Made by a program: the position numbers and the translations under genes. 64,000 bases of DNA from Gambelia wislizenii (taxonomy: Eukaryota; Chordata; Lepidosauria; Squamata; Crotaphytidae), in the NCBI GenBank assembly GCA_030847615.1, contig JAUMIR010000005.1, positions 114,295,116 through 114,359,115 on the forward strand, written 5' to 3'. Below are positions 42,725-54,664 of the stretch, in pieces. The notes beneath the pieces are model-generated. The model did not search any database, had not been told where the DNA came from, and saw only the letters and a program-made list of their open reading frames with translations. Positions within the stretch are counted from its first letter, which is position 1, and each line of letters starts with the position of its first letter.

Positions 42725-44440
42725 TGCAGGAAATAATCAGGCCCAATTGATGTGTCAGTGACATTAGATCTTCAGACTTCTTTTTTAAAAATCAGAAAAA
42801 TCCTTCCTGGTTTTTGCTATCCTTGCTGCAGAGGGAGCACTGCAACCCTTTTCAATATCTATTAAGGTACCTAGTGTCTAGTGTCTGGGTGGGCGACAGG
42901 TGGCATTTTTTTTGTTGACCATGAACCCATGTGCATGAAGAACTGACAGGGTGGTTGCTAAGGCTTGTTGGGCCCCTAAAAGTGAGTGAGGTTTCAAAAA
43001 GACATTGTCCAGATGCAGGAAAATATGGATGCCCTATAGGCTCATGAGGGCCATGGGGGCAATCATCACCCTGGTGGACACCTGAGGTGCCAAGGACCAC
43101 CTGAAAGGCAGGGTTCTGGATTGATAGTGATTTTTTTGAGATAGCAAAAATAAAGGTACCTGCGAGAAGATAGAATAAGGATATGAAAATATGCTTCCGA
43201 AAGATCTATTGAAAGGAGGTAGTCTCCTGTGTCTTGGAAACCAGCCAAGGTGAAATGCAGCCAACAGATAGCTGACTGGCAGTTTGCCAAGAACTCACGG
43301 CTATACAGAAATAATTGCTGGGCAGAATTTCTAGACAACAAAACCAGTCCACAAAGGTAAGAGAGTAGTCCAATTTACTGGTCCATTAGTCAAGAATCAC
43401 AGCTAGCAGGGTGCCCAGTACAATTCAAAGGTCAAGGTCCAAGCAAGGCAACAAGAGTCTTCAGGAGCAGAGGTTTCCCACTGAAATAGTCAGATAATCT
43501 CCAACAAGTTTGCAGAGCAGCTGTCCCTGATTTATACCTCTTTGGTGTTTATACAATTGTTCCTTGATTGCTTGGCATTTCTCATAAATATGCTGTGACC
43601 TTTGCACTTCCTCCTGTGGTGTCTCTGTTCTTGAAAGGTGGGTAAAACTGGTTGTCTATTGTTTCTCTGCTAAGGGGCCAGGACTCTCTCCTGGGTCTAG
43701 GTTATCTGCTGTGTCCCCCTCTGCTATCTCTGAAGGGCCAGGAAGCTCTGCTGGAGCGGGTGCTGATAAATCTGCTCCAGAGGGGGTCAGGGATATCTGC
43801 TGATAAACCTACTCTCTGCTGTAAATCCTGCTCTAAAGCTCTATCCTCCTCTAGTTCATCTTCAGAGCCAGAATAGCAGGGCATGCCACCCTGGAAAAAA
43901 AAGTGCTGCTGAATTGTTTGAAGGATTTCCATCTGGAAGAGTCTGTACTTTATGAATTTGTTAACAAATCTGAGATCCAGAACTAGGTGGACTTCACCCC
44001 CTTTCTTGGCCACCATGAAGTGGATTAAGTCTACCCCCTTGAATCTTTAATTTGGAGGAATTGGTTCTATGGGCCCTAGTTCTAGGAGATGAGCAATGGT
44101 CCAATGTACTGCATGATTCTTTGAGAGATTCTTGGAATCCAGGGTCCTGAGAAAGCAGGGTTTGGGCTTTTGATTGAATACTATCATATTACCTTCACTT
44201 ATTATACTGAAAACCAGCTGATTTGTCATGGAAAGGGACCATGCATGTGTGAAGTGGGTGAGTCTCCCTCCTATCCTGGGAGGATAGTCACAAAGTTGAT
44301 TTATTTCTATCAGGTTGGCTCCCTTGAGATGAGTTCCTGGCTGCACCACCACCACCCCGGGAACAACAAGAAAACTGGGACCTAGACCAAGTGAGTTTGA
44401 AGGACCTGATGTCTCTTGAGTGGGAGAATGAGTGGAAGGG
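42725..44440 (-). pseudogene. Split reverse transcriptase of the DIRS-like element
   Basis: The N-terminal part lies at 44330-43900: 'AHLLELGPIEPIPPN', then 'VLDLRFVNKFIKYRLFQME'. The frame is interrupted by the LTR-like block. It resumes at about 43280 with 'DTGDYLLSIDLSEAYFHI', carrying the first catalytic Asp motif. The region where Tyr-x-Asp-Asp is expected (about 43010-43040) is altered and no YLDD box is legible. The C-terminal end reads 'KKCHLSPTQTLDT'. Confidence 0.75.
43290..43890 (-). mobile_element. LTR-like insert splitting the DIRS-like RT
   Basis: The DIRS-like RT frame stops matching near 43890 and resumes near 43290. Read on the minus strand, the intervening ~600 bp begins with an acidic, Ser-rich open stretch ('GSEDELEEDRALEQD'). 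It then has a TATA-like 'gtataaatcag' near 43545 and a downstream tail. This resembles the end of a Gypsy-type polyprotein plus LTR promoter, but no enzyme motif is present and the ends were not pinned. Confidence 0.45.
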
Positions 44441-44559
44441 ACAAAAGGGCTGGGTTTATTCTGACATCCTTTTTTGACACAGAAAGCATGGCCTTCTTGT
44501 CTTCTGTCTCTGCAGTCCAATGTCTTAGCCAAATGGACCTTCTGCCTACAGTAGAGCTG

Positions 44560-46190
44560 CAATGGAGTAAACCAAAACAGTCAAGAACTCTCTTCTAGAG
44601 TCAGCTACAAAGGCTAAACATTTGTAGATTTTAAGTAAAACTTTATGTAAGCACTTTGCATCTAGGTCCTGGTTATCAAAAATATCTTGGACCCATACCA
44701 TGGTCACCCTAGCAATAAGGGATTCAGTGGAAGATGCACAAATAGATAGGGCAGAGGGTTCTTCAGAGCATTTAAGGGAAGTGTCTGCCCTCTTTTCATC
44801 AGCATCTTTAAGGGCCATATGTCCTTCCCAATGAGCTAATGCATTAGTCAGAAGTGCTGAAATTGGCCCATCCACAAGAGTAGATTTAAGAAGGTTCATA
44901 GCCTCTGGGGAGAATGTATATAGTTTTTGTACTATATTAATGCCTCTTCTACTTTGAGTGGGGGTATTCCATTATGATCTGACAGGGTCATTAAAATCAG
45001 ATGGAAAGGGTACAACCCATGAGAAGGCTTTTGGTCTTGGACTCATAGCTGCCCTTCATTTGGAAGTTTCAGTGGTTACAGCTGTAGAAGAATCTGGTTG
45101 GGAGTCCTTTAAACCCAAAGCTGCAACAGCCTCAGGTAAAAATCATTTTGATTAATGTGTCTCTCTCTGGCCAGATTCTCCTGTTTACCTGAATCTGACC
45201 ATTCTCCCTCATCAATGTCAGATAGACCCCTGAGAGAAGTTGAATAAAGGGAGGCTGCATCAACGTCTCTAGCAGAGGGATGATGGGGAGGTAAATTAGA
45301 AGTTCCTCACCCTGGAGGGATGAATTATATCTGCTTCTGAATGTGGTTGAAGAGAACAGTGTTACCTCTAATTCTGCCATGCTTCCTTGGAGGAACAGTA
45401 GGGGCAGGGACCCAAAGAGAGGTGGAAGGGGTGGGGGAAGAACTCTAGGTCTTGGGGAGGGGTGCAATTGTCTCAACCCTTTTAGCTCATTAGCAACCAT
45501 GCAGGAAAGCTGCCTCAGCCATGAGTCCTGATAAAAAGATGGTATAGGCAAGGACATAGGAGCAGAGAAGAGCATTGGAAACATTTCATTTCTTTCCTTA
45601 AAATGACTGCTTTCTCTACTACACTGAACATGGCCACCATGTTGTGTGCAAGCATGTGGGCGCAAATTCTGAGTAGGCTGTTTCAGTCTTGTGCCCAGCT
45701 GGGTTGCCTGTTTAGGTTTTGTACCCCACTGGGTAACCCTGTTCGCTGTTTCTTCTGGAGAAGCAGAAAGCCCCACTTATTGAGAAGACATAGCTGGGGA
45801 GATTAAGCCATTTCCTTTCTGGCTGTTCATCAGTGCTAACAGGATTAGCAATGCAACCACAGCCTGCCAATTGGGGGTATTGAAGTGATGTCAGCCACCT
45901 CAGCCTCCACAAGGTCTGAGGAAGAGCTAATTTCCACTTCTAAAAGGTTAGTATCCTTTTCAGCCAATTCAAACTTCCCAGTGGCAACTCTGAGGCAGGT
46001 GCTGCAGTGGGGGTTGTAAGTGAGTGGGTGCTTTTACAGCTTTGATGAGAGTCAGCTAGGAGTGCTCACGTGTCCTGGACCAGTCTTACATGTTTCACTG
46101 ACCTTGGGACCAAAGTGCCCTTGGGTTTTGTCTTAGCTTTACCTATTTCCCACCTCTATGGAAGAAGCAGCAGTATAACAAGAAAAGAAA
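44560..46190 (-). pseudogene. Gag-like ORF of the DIRS-like element
   Basis: The minus frames 45776-45132 and 44899-44546 carry the element's ORF1. The second contains 'LAHWEGHMALKDADEKRADT' and 'STESLIARVTMVWVQDIF', phrases of the kind seen in vertebrate DIRS ORF1 proteins. The start near 46190 is inferred from a Lys-rich region and is uncertain. The frame is interrupted by stops. Confidence 0.55.
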
Positions 46191-46250
46191 GATGCAAAGG
46201 TGGGGATGGAGTAAACGGGGCTGTTTTTAGAAGGAAAAAGGAAACCCAAA

Positions 46251-47700
46251 AGCCCTATCAGCATTCAGCTAGATTCATACCAACTTAATTAAAAGGCATA
46301 TCAATATTTATGTTATCAGAAATATGCCATTTCCTCAGGTAGCAGAAATGCCTTGAGTCTATTCTGCTAGTTCTTTGGGGCTCTTCATGGAAACTGATAG
46401 GAACAGTAGCAGATGGGGGCTTCCATGTGAGTGAAATGAAGAATCCGCTTTTGGTTTTTGCTCAAACTGTAAAGGGGCTATCTGAGGTTCTGAAGCTATT
46501 TGGGGGTATCAATTGCCACAGCTCCTTTAAGTTTTGGGCTAAAACCCAGAGTGGACTCACCAACCTATACACATGGAATCCACCACCTGCCACTAGATAT
46601 CAAAGATTTTCTTCTGCAACATATGCTGAGTTTGTATTTGCAAACTTCTCAGTTTCAGCAGCACCACTGCCATCAACTGAGTATATTTCAGAACAAAAAA
46701 AGGGGGGACATATTCAAACAGGATGCCATAGATAAAGAAGTTTGAAATAAATTCCCATTAGTGCAATGATAACAAGTTTTATGGCCATGATAAATGGTGT
46801 TTTGTAGTAGATTTAACTTTTTGCAGTCAGCTACATTTTGTGCAGTATTTGTCTGTTAGTGAATTTGCTATGAACATAATAGACCTAGCCAAATATATAC
46901 ACAGCCTGTGCAAAAGAAAAGGATTTTGTACACTGTGCAAATCTATACTGTTGAGCATTTCATACCTTCCCTTTTCCTGTACTGCCCTTGTTTCTGTTGA
47001 ATATTTCAGCCGCTTATCTACAATTTTCTCCCATTTGTTTACTGAATTTCCAGGCTGCTTGCTCAGGATATTCTTAAGCCACAGTAGGCTGCCTAAAACT
47101 CCAGCAAAGAAGGAAAAGGGCTGGGGGAGAGGCTAAGCTAAGGAATTAATGTCCAGCACTAACAATTTCACAGCACAAAGGGGAAGAAATGACCTAGAAG
47201 AATAAGCATGTAGGAAAAGGTACACATAGTGTGAGCTTTTCATATGGACAAGAGCCATTTATGGACAGCTATGTGAACTTTACACACAAAATACAACGTG
47301 ATGCCAAAATACCTCAGAGTGCTAAAAGTGTGTGCTAAGAAAAGATGAAGTCTGTGACATGTATACATGAGTCAAATTAACAATAGATTTCTTTAATTTG
47401 CATGATCTGTGTATGCTTCTTTTCAGGGGAATGCTGCTGTGCTGACTCTTCTCCTTACGGCAGGAAATCCTACTACCCACAACCTTTAAAAACTATATTT
47501 GTAGTCATAAGCACTATAAACTTGCCATTTTAACAGGTGGAGGAGGCAGAAAGACAACAGCAACAGTACTTGGGTTTGTCTGAACTGGAGGAAATGGGCC
47601 ATGAAAGCTGTCCCAAAATCCCAGTTTGAAAATTTAATCAGATTTAATTGAGGAGCAGTGAGGTTCATGTGCCCGCAGACTTAAGAAAGCAGTTTAAATA
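46251..47700. other. No recognised feature
   Basis: AT-rich DNA without recognised repeats or coding motifs. Frames at 46427-46745 and 46840-47136 look non-coding. Confidence 0.45.
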
Positions 47701-47708
47701 TCTTATAG

Positions 47709-47790
47709 TCACTTTATTTATTTATTCCGTTATTTGATTTATATCCCACCTTTCCCCTTGTGCAGGACCCAAGGCAGACTTGTGATTGCT
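47709..47790 (-). mobile_element. LINE/SINE 3' tail
   Basis: 'tttatttatttattccg' followed by 'tttatatcccacctttcccc' is the reverse complement of the standard L2/CR1-type LINE tail. Only about 80 bp are recognisable. Confidence 0.55.
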
Positions 47791-47991
47791 TTGGCATTAA
47801 CACTACCAATCTTCTTTTTGCTTCCTACTTGCATAACTTGGGTACTAATTAATAAACGGATACTAGAAAGCAGTGTATGCATCCAGTGCTGTCTCCTTTG
47901 CAATGGAAATAAAATTCATGTTACTTGAGATTCATATGAACTGAGGGTTTTTTAATATACATTTATCTTTTTTTCTGTGGGTCTATTAATG

Positions 47992-48014
47992 AATATATAT
48001 ATATATATATATAT
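47992..48014. repeat. (AT)n microsatellite
   Basis: Eleven or more AT dinucleotides in a row. Confidence 0.95.
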
Positions 48015-48700
48015 GTATATTTCAAGTGCTCTCCCAGCATCAGAAGGAAGTAGCAAGTCAGATTGTTAGTTTTCACCTTCTTTTTCAAATTATTCATGGG
48101 AAAATTCACACAAACATGTTTTAGTCAATGGGGAAACTGAAGAAAATGTGTCATCTTTCAGTGGCAAGTTGGGGTCTAAAATATTAAAGTGGAAGAGTTA
48201 TCATATCACTCCATGCCCACAAGAGAGGTGAACCTGGCATTGAAGGTGAACTGATCAGACTAGTTCCAGTCTGTGTTATACTGCATGTGTTCATTCCTAA
48301 ATCTTTTCCCTTCTGTTCCCACAGTATTCTAATTGAGCATTCTGCTCTATATACCACCAGCAAAAGAAAATAGGTAGAAAAGGATTAATGTGTTTAATTA
48401 ATTGTTAATAAGCAAAGAAAAAAACTAATTCAATTGCATTTATATAACAAGAGGGGGTTAACTGTCACATGTGTGTTAAACTGAAATTCAACTTTGTATT
48501 AAATGCTTGCAGTAAAACCCTTGCCAAAATGAAATTGAAAAATGTCATTCATGAATTTACTCCTCCATCCTTATCCTTGTGTTGAAGCTGGGAGTCAAGG
48601 AAACAGTTGCATGAATTTTTGAGAACTCTGGCTAGAATCCTGTTGGGCAGTTATGAATACATATCCTACAGTTATGCATTCATGACCGCTACATATTCAT

Positions 48701-49308
48701 GGGCTTATCTATATGGTCAAAATGATACAAATGGGATGCAAATGTATGGCAATCTATTCATATGGACATGCACATAAATATATGTCATTTGCAAGGGGGC
48801 AGCCCTATCCACCACATAGTCCATGTGCATCACGTCCGGGGCTTTGTACGGATTTTTGAAAAAGCTCTGTACAACATGAGAATGTGTGATCGTTTGGATG
48901 ATTGCATTCACACAGATACAAACAGGCAGTGCAATCTGATTGGCTGGTCAAGCATGGGGGTGGGGCTAGCAAACAAGGTAAAGTACCTGTGGCCACCATG
49001 TTATATTTTCAGCTAAGCAAGGGTCCAGTAAGTCAGTCAAATGGTGATCTTAAACTCTTCTTTTCTCTTTCTTTCTTTCTTTGTTAATACAAACTATCAC
49101 TTATGTGCACCATGGAAAACTGTTTTTAAAACTATTGGCAGTGGCAGATTTAAAATTGCAAGTAAATTACTCACGGCTGCCATCTTGGCTAAGGGGTCAT
49201 GTGGAGTTTAGGGGGGCTCTTTTGACTGTGAAGGCAGGTCACATTGTTTTGAATTCCTGCTTTTTCAGACACGTTTATATCCCCCTCCCCTCATATAGAC
49301 AATAAGCA
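48701..49308. mobile_element. hAT-like element, ~608 bp
   Basis: The left end GGGCTTATCTATATGG and the reverse complement of the right end GCTTATTGTCTATATGAGG are inverted relatives. The interior holds a short TTTC run at 49059-49082. No transposase is present; the plus frame 48762-49016 has no motif. Confidence 0.55.
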
Positions 49309-49827
49309 TGATCCCTATGTAGCCCCTAGTTACTGGTAAGCAGGTGAGGGTCCATTCCCCTATTGACTGAGAAGCTGCTGCCGGACATTCCCACCCACCC
49401 TCATTGCAATTTTGTAGGACAACTAAAATTAAACAGAATTTAATAGGTTCATATAGGTTCATATACATGTATCTCAGAGATTATTTATCTCAAGTTTGAG
49501 AAAACCTAAAACATCTTTGTATTTTGGAATGAAATTTTAGTGGCTCGTGACGTTTGGATAAATGTATCTGAAACTATGGTCTAAATCCAATCATTACTCC
49601 CAGCCAGAATAGACTTGTTGAAATGAAAAGAACACACATAAGTGTTGACTTACTATTCTTCACTAGTTTCATGGACCCAATCTAGTTGGAACTAGCAACT
49701 GAATTTAGGCCAAAGTGTGTTTTGAAAAGTAGAGGAGAAAGTTGTTTGAAATAATGGCCTGAACAATGCAGGCATTGAGATTCCTCCAAACCAAGTGAAC
49801 TACAGCAGAAACAACATATGATACAAC

Positions 49828-50383
49828 AGTCCTGTCTATACGAGGCAAACAAACAAACAAAAAAACCCAGATTGCTCCACAGTAATGGCAAATTGCCGCA
49901 GCTGCAATTTGTCTTAAAAATCCCCCACCCACCCAAAGCTTTGCTTGCCCACCAGTCAAGATGGCAGCTGCAAGTGAATTATTTGCATTTTTTAAAAAAA
50001 AACATATGTGCGATAGAGTGATATAGAAAAACAACACCCTGTTTTATCACCTTAGTGCTCATTCGCTAAGGCAAAAACATGGCAGCTCCAGGCACTTGCC
50101 CTGTTAGCAAGACCCTCCCCTCCCATGCTCATCTGGCCAATCAGCTTTGTGCTCCCTTTTGTATGGAAAAGTGATTCAAAGTGAATCATTTGTCCCAATG
50201 AGCAGGAATGTGCTGTTTCTAAAAAAAAATCTAGAAGAAGCCGCTAAGGCTTTTCCTCTGGAGTTTTGGATGTTTTTGGCCCCACTCCTTCTGAATATGG
50301 TGTAAGGATGTGAGATCCCATTAAGACAGGTAGGATTCTCCTCGCATTCTGTGAGGAGTATTTTCACCATTTAGACAGCCCCA
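49828..50383. mobile_element. hAT-like element, ~556 bp
   Basis: The left end 'gtcctgtctatacgaggc' and the reverse complement of the right end 'ggggctgtctaaatggtg' match. The right terminal region ('tgtgaggagtattttcacc') is shared with the elements ending at 25655 and 29898. Non-coding. Confidence 0.55.
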
Positions 50384-50689
50384 ATAGATAGCCCTGTGTC
50401 TCAAACATAGACACTTCTTCCTCCTGTATGATTTTTTAAACATCTTTTGCCTGATGAAGAAGCCAGTGGAGCTTTGAAGCTTGCATGATGTATTTTCGTT
50501 GGCTAATAAAAATATTGCTCTTTGGGGATTTTGATTTTTGTTTTATTTAGTTCATGTAACTAAACAGTACCCAACCAGATGTCTGTAGAAACTCACAAGT
50601 AGGACATCTGCACAATAATCTACTGCTGCTTTTCTGGAGTGATTGGTATTGAAAGGCAAATTTCTTGTAGTCCCAGAGGTATCATGAAC

Positions 50690-51050
50690 CTGACTTATAA
50701 CCACTGATAAGCTCAGGGAGGCTGTGAAGGAGAGCTATGGATGAACAGAATGTAACAAAGGCAGAGGCTTGTCTCTGATAGAGTCAGATAGGGTTTTGGC
50801 TTAGAGAGAATTGGAGTGTGGATTTTGAGAGAGATGGGGTTTGGATTTGACAGAGACAGAGGTTAGATGTAAGAAAGACAGGATAGCCAGTCAGAAAGGA
50901 GAAGTGACTCTGGTTTGGGGAAGCATAAAAGAATATTAAAAAATTCATGAATTGTCCTACTGAGCTTCAATAAACCTATACTTGTTACCATCTTTAAAAC
51001 TATCTCTGGCTGCCTCTATCAAGCCTGATAAGGAGTTAGACCACACCTAC
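50690..51050 (+). mobile_element. Probable solo LTR
   Basis: A purine-rich region with repeated 'gagagat/gacagag' phrases is followed by 'cttcaataaacctatac' (poly(A) signal near 50968) and a U5-like tail. No internal region is seen and boundaries are approximate. Confidence 0.35.
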
Positions 51051-51235
51051 CAATACAAACCCACCACAGCAACACAGCCACAGGTCCACATTTAAGCGAT
51101 CACCCTGAGGCCCAAATACCCAATCCAGGAAGGGATTAAAGGGAGGACAAGGGAAAGACAGAGTTCTCAGAGATGGAATTGAAGGGCCAGGCTGGGTAAA
51201 CACTCTCCCTCTCCTTTTTTTGTGAATGCAGAATG

Positions 51236-53430
51236 TATAATAATAATAATAATAATAATAATATTTTATTTCTATCCTGCCCCTCTGCAATGCAATCGGG
51301 GCGGCTTACAATATAAAAACTCCATAATCACAATACCCTAGCCCACCTACCCCTTAAAATAATATTAAATTATGAAGGATTAAAAACATACAAAAATTAA
51401 AAATATTTAAGTTAGAAGATAAAATTAAAACATACAATCACAGCCCAGAAAGGACAGCCGAGTCTTGAGCCGGGATAATTATTCAGGAAAGGCCTGCAGG
51501 AAAAGATCCGTCTTGACAGCTTTTTTAAAGCTGTCTAAGGTGGTAATAAGACGGATCTCGTCCAGCAGGCCATTCCATAATCTGGGAGCAGCAGCAGAGA
51601 AGGCCCTCTGGGAGGTCACCGACAGCCTTGTTTTCATAGGCTATAACAGATTCCTCCCAGAGGACCGAAGTGCGCGGGGAGGGTCATACGGAAGGAGGCG
51701 GTCCCGGAGGTAAGTTGGACCAAAGCCATGTAGGGCTTTAAAGGTCATAACCAACACCTTGTACTGTGCCCGGAAACTAATAGGCAGCCAGTGGAGAGCT
51801 TTTAGCACAGGTGTTATATTCTCTCTTCTGGAAATGCCAGAAATCAACCTGGCTGCCATTTTGAGAGAGATGCGGCTACCCTTCTGGGCTAGTTGGCGTT
51901 TCCGAGTCAAACACAAGGGTAGGCCCATGTAGAGTGCATTACAGAAATCCAGACGGGAAGTTACCAGTGCATGTATCACAGTTTCGAGATCCCTAGTTTC
52001 CAGGAAAGGGTGCAGCTGGCGTATCAGCCTAAGTTGATAACAGGCACTCCTGACTGTCACATTAACCTGATTAGTCATCTGGAGCGACGGGTCCAGGAGC
52101 ACCCCCAGACTGCGAACACAATCCTTGGAGGAGAGTGTAGTTCCATCCAGGATTGGAAGTTGTATTCCCAGACCTGGTTTTGGGCCTGTAACGTTAGTAC
52201 CTCCGTTTTGTCTGGATTCAGTCTCAATTTGTTTTTCCTCATCCAGTTCATTACTGCTTTAAGACAATCATTGAGAGGAGAGACGCCACCTGAAGTCGAA
52301 GCTGATGGCCGAGACATGGAGAAGTATATCTGGGTGTCATCAGCATACTGATGACAACGCACTCCATGCCTCCGAATGATCTCTCCCAGCAGCTTCATAT
52401 AAATGTTAAATAGCATCTGGGACAGAATGGCACCCTGAGGAATGCCACAGTTAAGCTTTATTCTGGTAGAGCAACTGTCCCCAAGCCTCACCCTCTGGGA
52501 TCTGCCCAAGAGGAAGGAACGGAACCACTGCAAGGCAGTGCCTCCAATTCCTAACTCCCTCAGGCGATCCAAGAGGATGGAATGATCTATTGTATCAAAG
52601 GCCGCTGAGAGGTCCAAGAGCACTAACAGGGTCACATTACCCCTGTCGATCCCCAAGTGGAGGTCATCAGCCAGAGCAACCATGGCAGTCTGCACTCCAT
52701 ATCCTGTCCTAAAGCCAGTTTGAAATGGATCTAGATAATAGGTTTCATCCAAGACAGCTTGGAGTTGGGAAACGACCACCCTCTCAATCACTTTGCTTAG
52801 AAAAGGCAGCAAGGAGACTGGCCTATAGTTGTTCCTGTCCAAGGGGTCCAGGGAAAGCTTTTTCAGGAGTGGCTTAACCACCGCTTCCTTCAGACAAGGT
52901 GGAACAGACCCCTCCCTGAAGGACTCATTGATAATATCCCTAAGGAGTACTCTCGATGCGTCATCCCCTTGGGTGGCCAGCCAAGATGGACAGGGATCGA
53001 GGGGACAGGTCGTTTTCCTCACTCTACCAAGGAGCTTGTCCACGTGATTGGTACTCACAGATCGAAGCTGATCCAATAAAATTTCATCAGCGGAGTTGCT
53101 GGACACCTCATCTATAGATTCAGTCATAACACTGGCATCTAAGTCGGCTCTTATCCGAGAGATTTTATCTGCAAAGTGGATGTTAAATGCATCACAGCAG
53201 GCCATTGTCGGGTTGAGTAAGGGGTTCTGCGCAGGTGGAATCTGCGTCAGCTCCCCCCCCACCCTAAACAGTTCTGCTGGATGGGACTCTGCAGATGCGA
53301 TACGTGTAGTGGAGAAAGATTTCTGCGCTGCACGTATCACCTCTCAATAAGAATCAAGGAAATTCCTATGACGAGTCTTGTTGGCTAAGGGTCAAGTCTT
53401 CTCATCTTCCCCTCCAGGGGCTACATCAAG
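51236..53430 (-). mobile_element. L2/CR1-group LINE, copy B
   Basis: The (TAA)n tail at 51238-51263 is followed by the same tail phrase as copy A. ORF2 runs from the right: 53340-52075 (421 aa), then 52102-51641 after one frameshift. The order is 'RNNYRPVSLLPFLSKVIERV', 'LLVLLDLSAAFDTIDHSILL', 'GIPQGAILSQ', 'YADD' (52335-52346) and 'RLNPDKTEVL'. A matching frame extends to about 53430. It is very similar to copy A over their overlap and about 650 bp longer at the 5' side. No endonuclease domain is present, so it is 5'-truncated. Confidence 0.88.
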
Positions 53431-53630
53431 TTAGCAATGGCTTATTATTAAAATATTTGGAGGCTGCAGGATGAGTTTCAGTTGGCAGCACCTGACAAAG
53501 AATTCATGAAAATACAGAACTGTGCTCTTATTTATAGATCCAATTGTTATAGAGTACTTCCTTTTTACAAATTCCCATGTTGGTGTTCACCCCCACATAC
53601 TCTGAATTATTATGATACAAAAGGGGGGAG

Positions 53631-53631
<1 letters not shown>

Positions 53632-53662
<31 letters not shown>
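53632..53662 (+). repeat. (TG)n microsatellite
   Basis: An uninterrupted run of about 15 TG units. Confidence 0.95.
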
Positions 53663-53665
<3 letters not shown>

Positions 53666-54627
53666 ATTTTGGAGGCTTCACAAAACTGCAAGCTTCATCC
53701 TGCCTCCATTAATGGGAGTTATGACCCTGTGATAGGGGAGCTATGCTGAAGGTAAATATTTTTAAGCTTTTGCTAGGGCTATTATTTTTACTTATGACAC
53801 AGCCACCTATGCGTTAACAGTCTCATCACTCAGAAAATGAAGACCTGCAGACTGCCAGCAGGGGAGTCTATGGATGCATTACATGCATTATTAATGCAAT
53901 TCTTTTGTGTAATTTTTAAGAGGAGGGTTTCTTAACTCGGGGGTGGGATGCAGCACCACGTGCAACATTTTGAATATTCTGTGTGCTCTCATGGCAGCTT
54001 TTCCAAAGTCAGCATTTTGAAGGTGAGAGTCTGGAAAAGGAAGAAGATAGGGGTCATCTCCCCCTCCCTCTCCCAGCTGGCATTCTTTCAAGATGTGGGG
54101 AAAGTGGCTCCATGGGAGCAGGGGAAACAAAATCATACAATTAACTTGATGGGCCTCTAGCAGCTGTAATGGCATTGCCATAACTGTCCGGTAAGCTCAG
54201 CGATATGTTGTGAGCTTTTCTACAGCATGATTTGTACTGCAACATAGGCAGAGATCACTTTCTGTCTGGCCAAATTAGCTGAACAAGCCAAAGAGCGGTG
54301 AGAGGCACACATGCAGCATTAAGAAGGTTTAAGGCAGAAATCAATGCAGCATGCAGCTCCCCTTATTTAAAAGAAAGAAATCCATAGAAACTAAGTCTCT
54401 TTCATGGCTAAAAGCTTTGCCTTGCCCATTTTCATTCATGAAACCTGTATTAAATTAAAGATACCTTTACATCAACCTACTGGTTTGGGGATGGGGGAGA
54501 TACCTATACTGTGACATTCTCATGAATAGCAAATGAATGTATTAGGTGATAATGAATACTAATGAATTAATGATGAGTTGGGAATTATGAATACCATTTA
54601 CAGTTCCTTAGACACAATAGTCGTTGT

Positions 54628-54664
54628 CTTCTTCTTCTTCTTCTTCTTCTTCTTCTTCTTCTTC
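54628..54664 (+). repeat. (CTT)n microsatellite
   Basis: About 12 uninterrupted CTT units. A homopurine-homopyrimidine tract of this kind can form triplex structures. Confidence 0.95.

Larger units (their letters stand above)
39766..46250 (-). mobile_element. DIRS-like retrotransposon with nested insertions
   Basis: On the minus strand the element runs gag-like ORF (about 46190-44560), reverse transcriptase (about 44400-43900, then 43330-42730), RNase H (about 42050-41510), linker plus tyrosine recombinase (about 41080-39770). RT, RNase H and a C-terminal recombinase with no retroviral integrase define DIRS. It is split by an L1 tail (42059-42707), a probable LTR (41081-41502) and an LTR-like block (about 43290-43890), and ends against a LINE tail. 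It is a different subfamily from N1-N3: its recombinase reads 'LARRVSELGALS' and 'VHYTR'. Confidence 0.8.
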
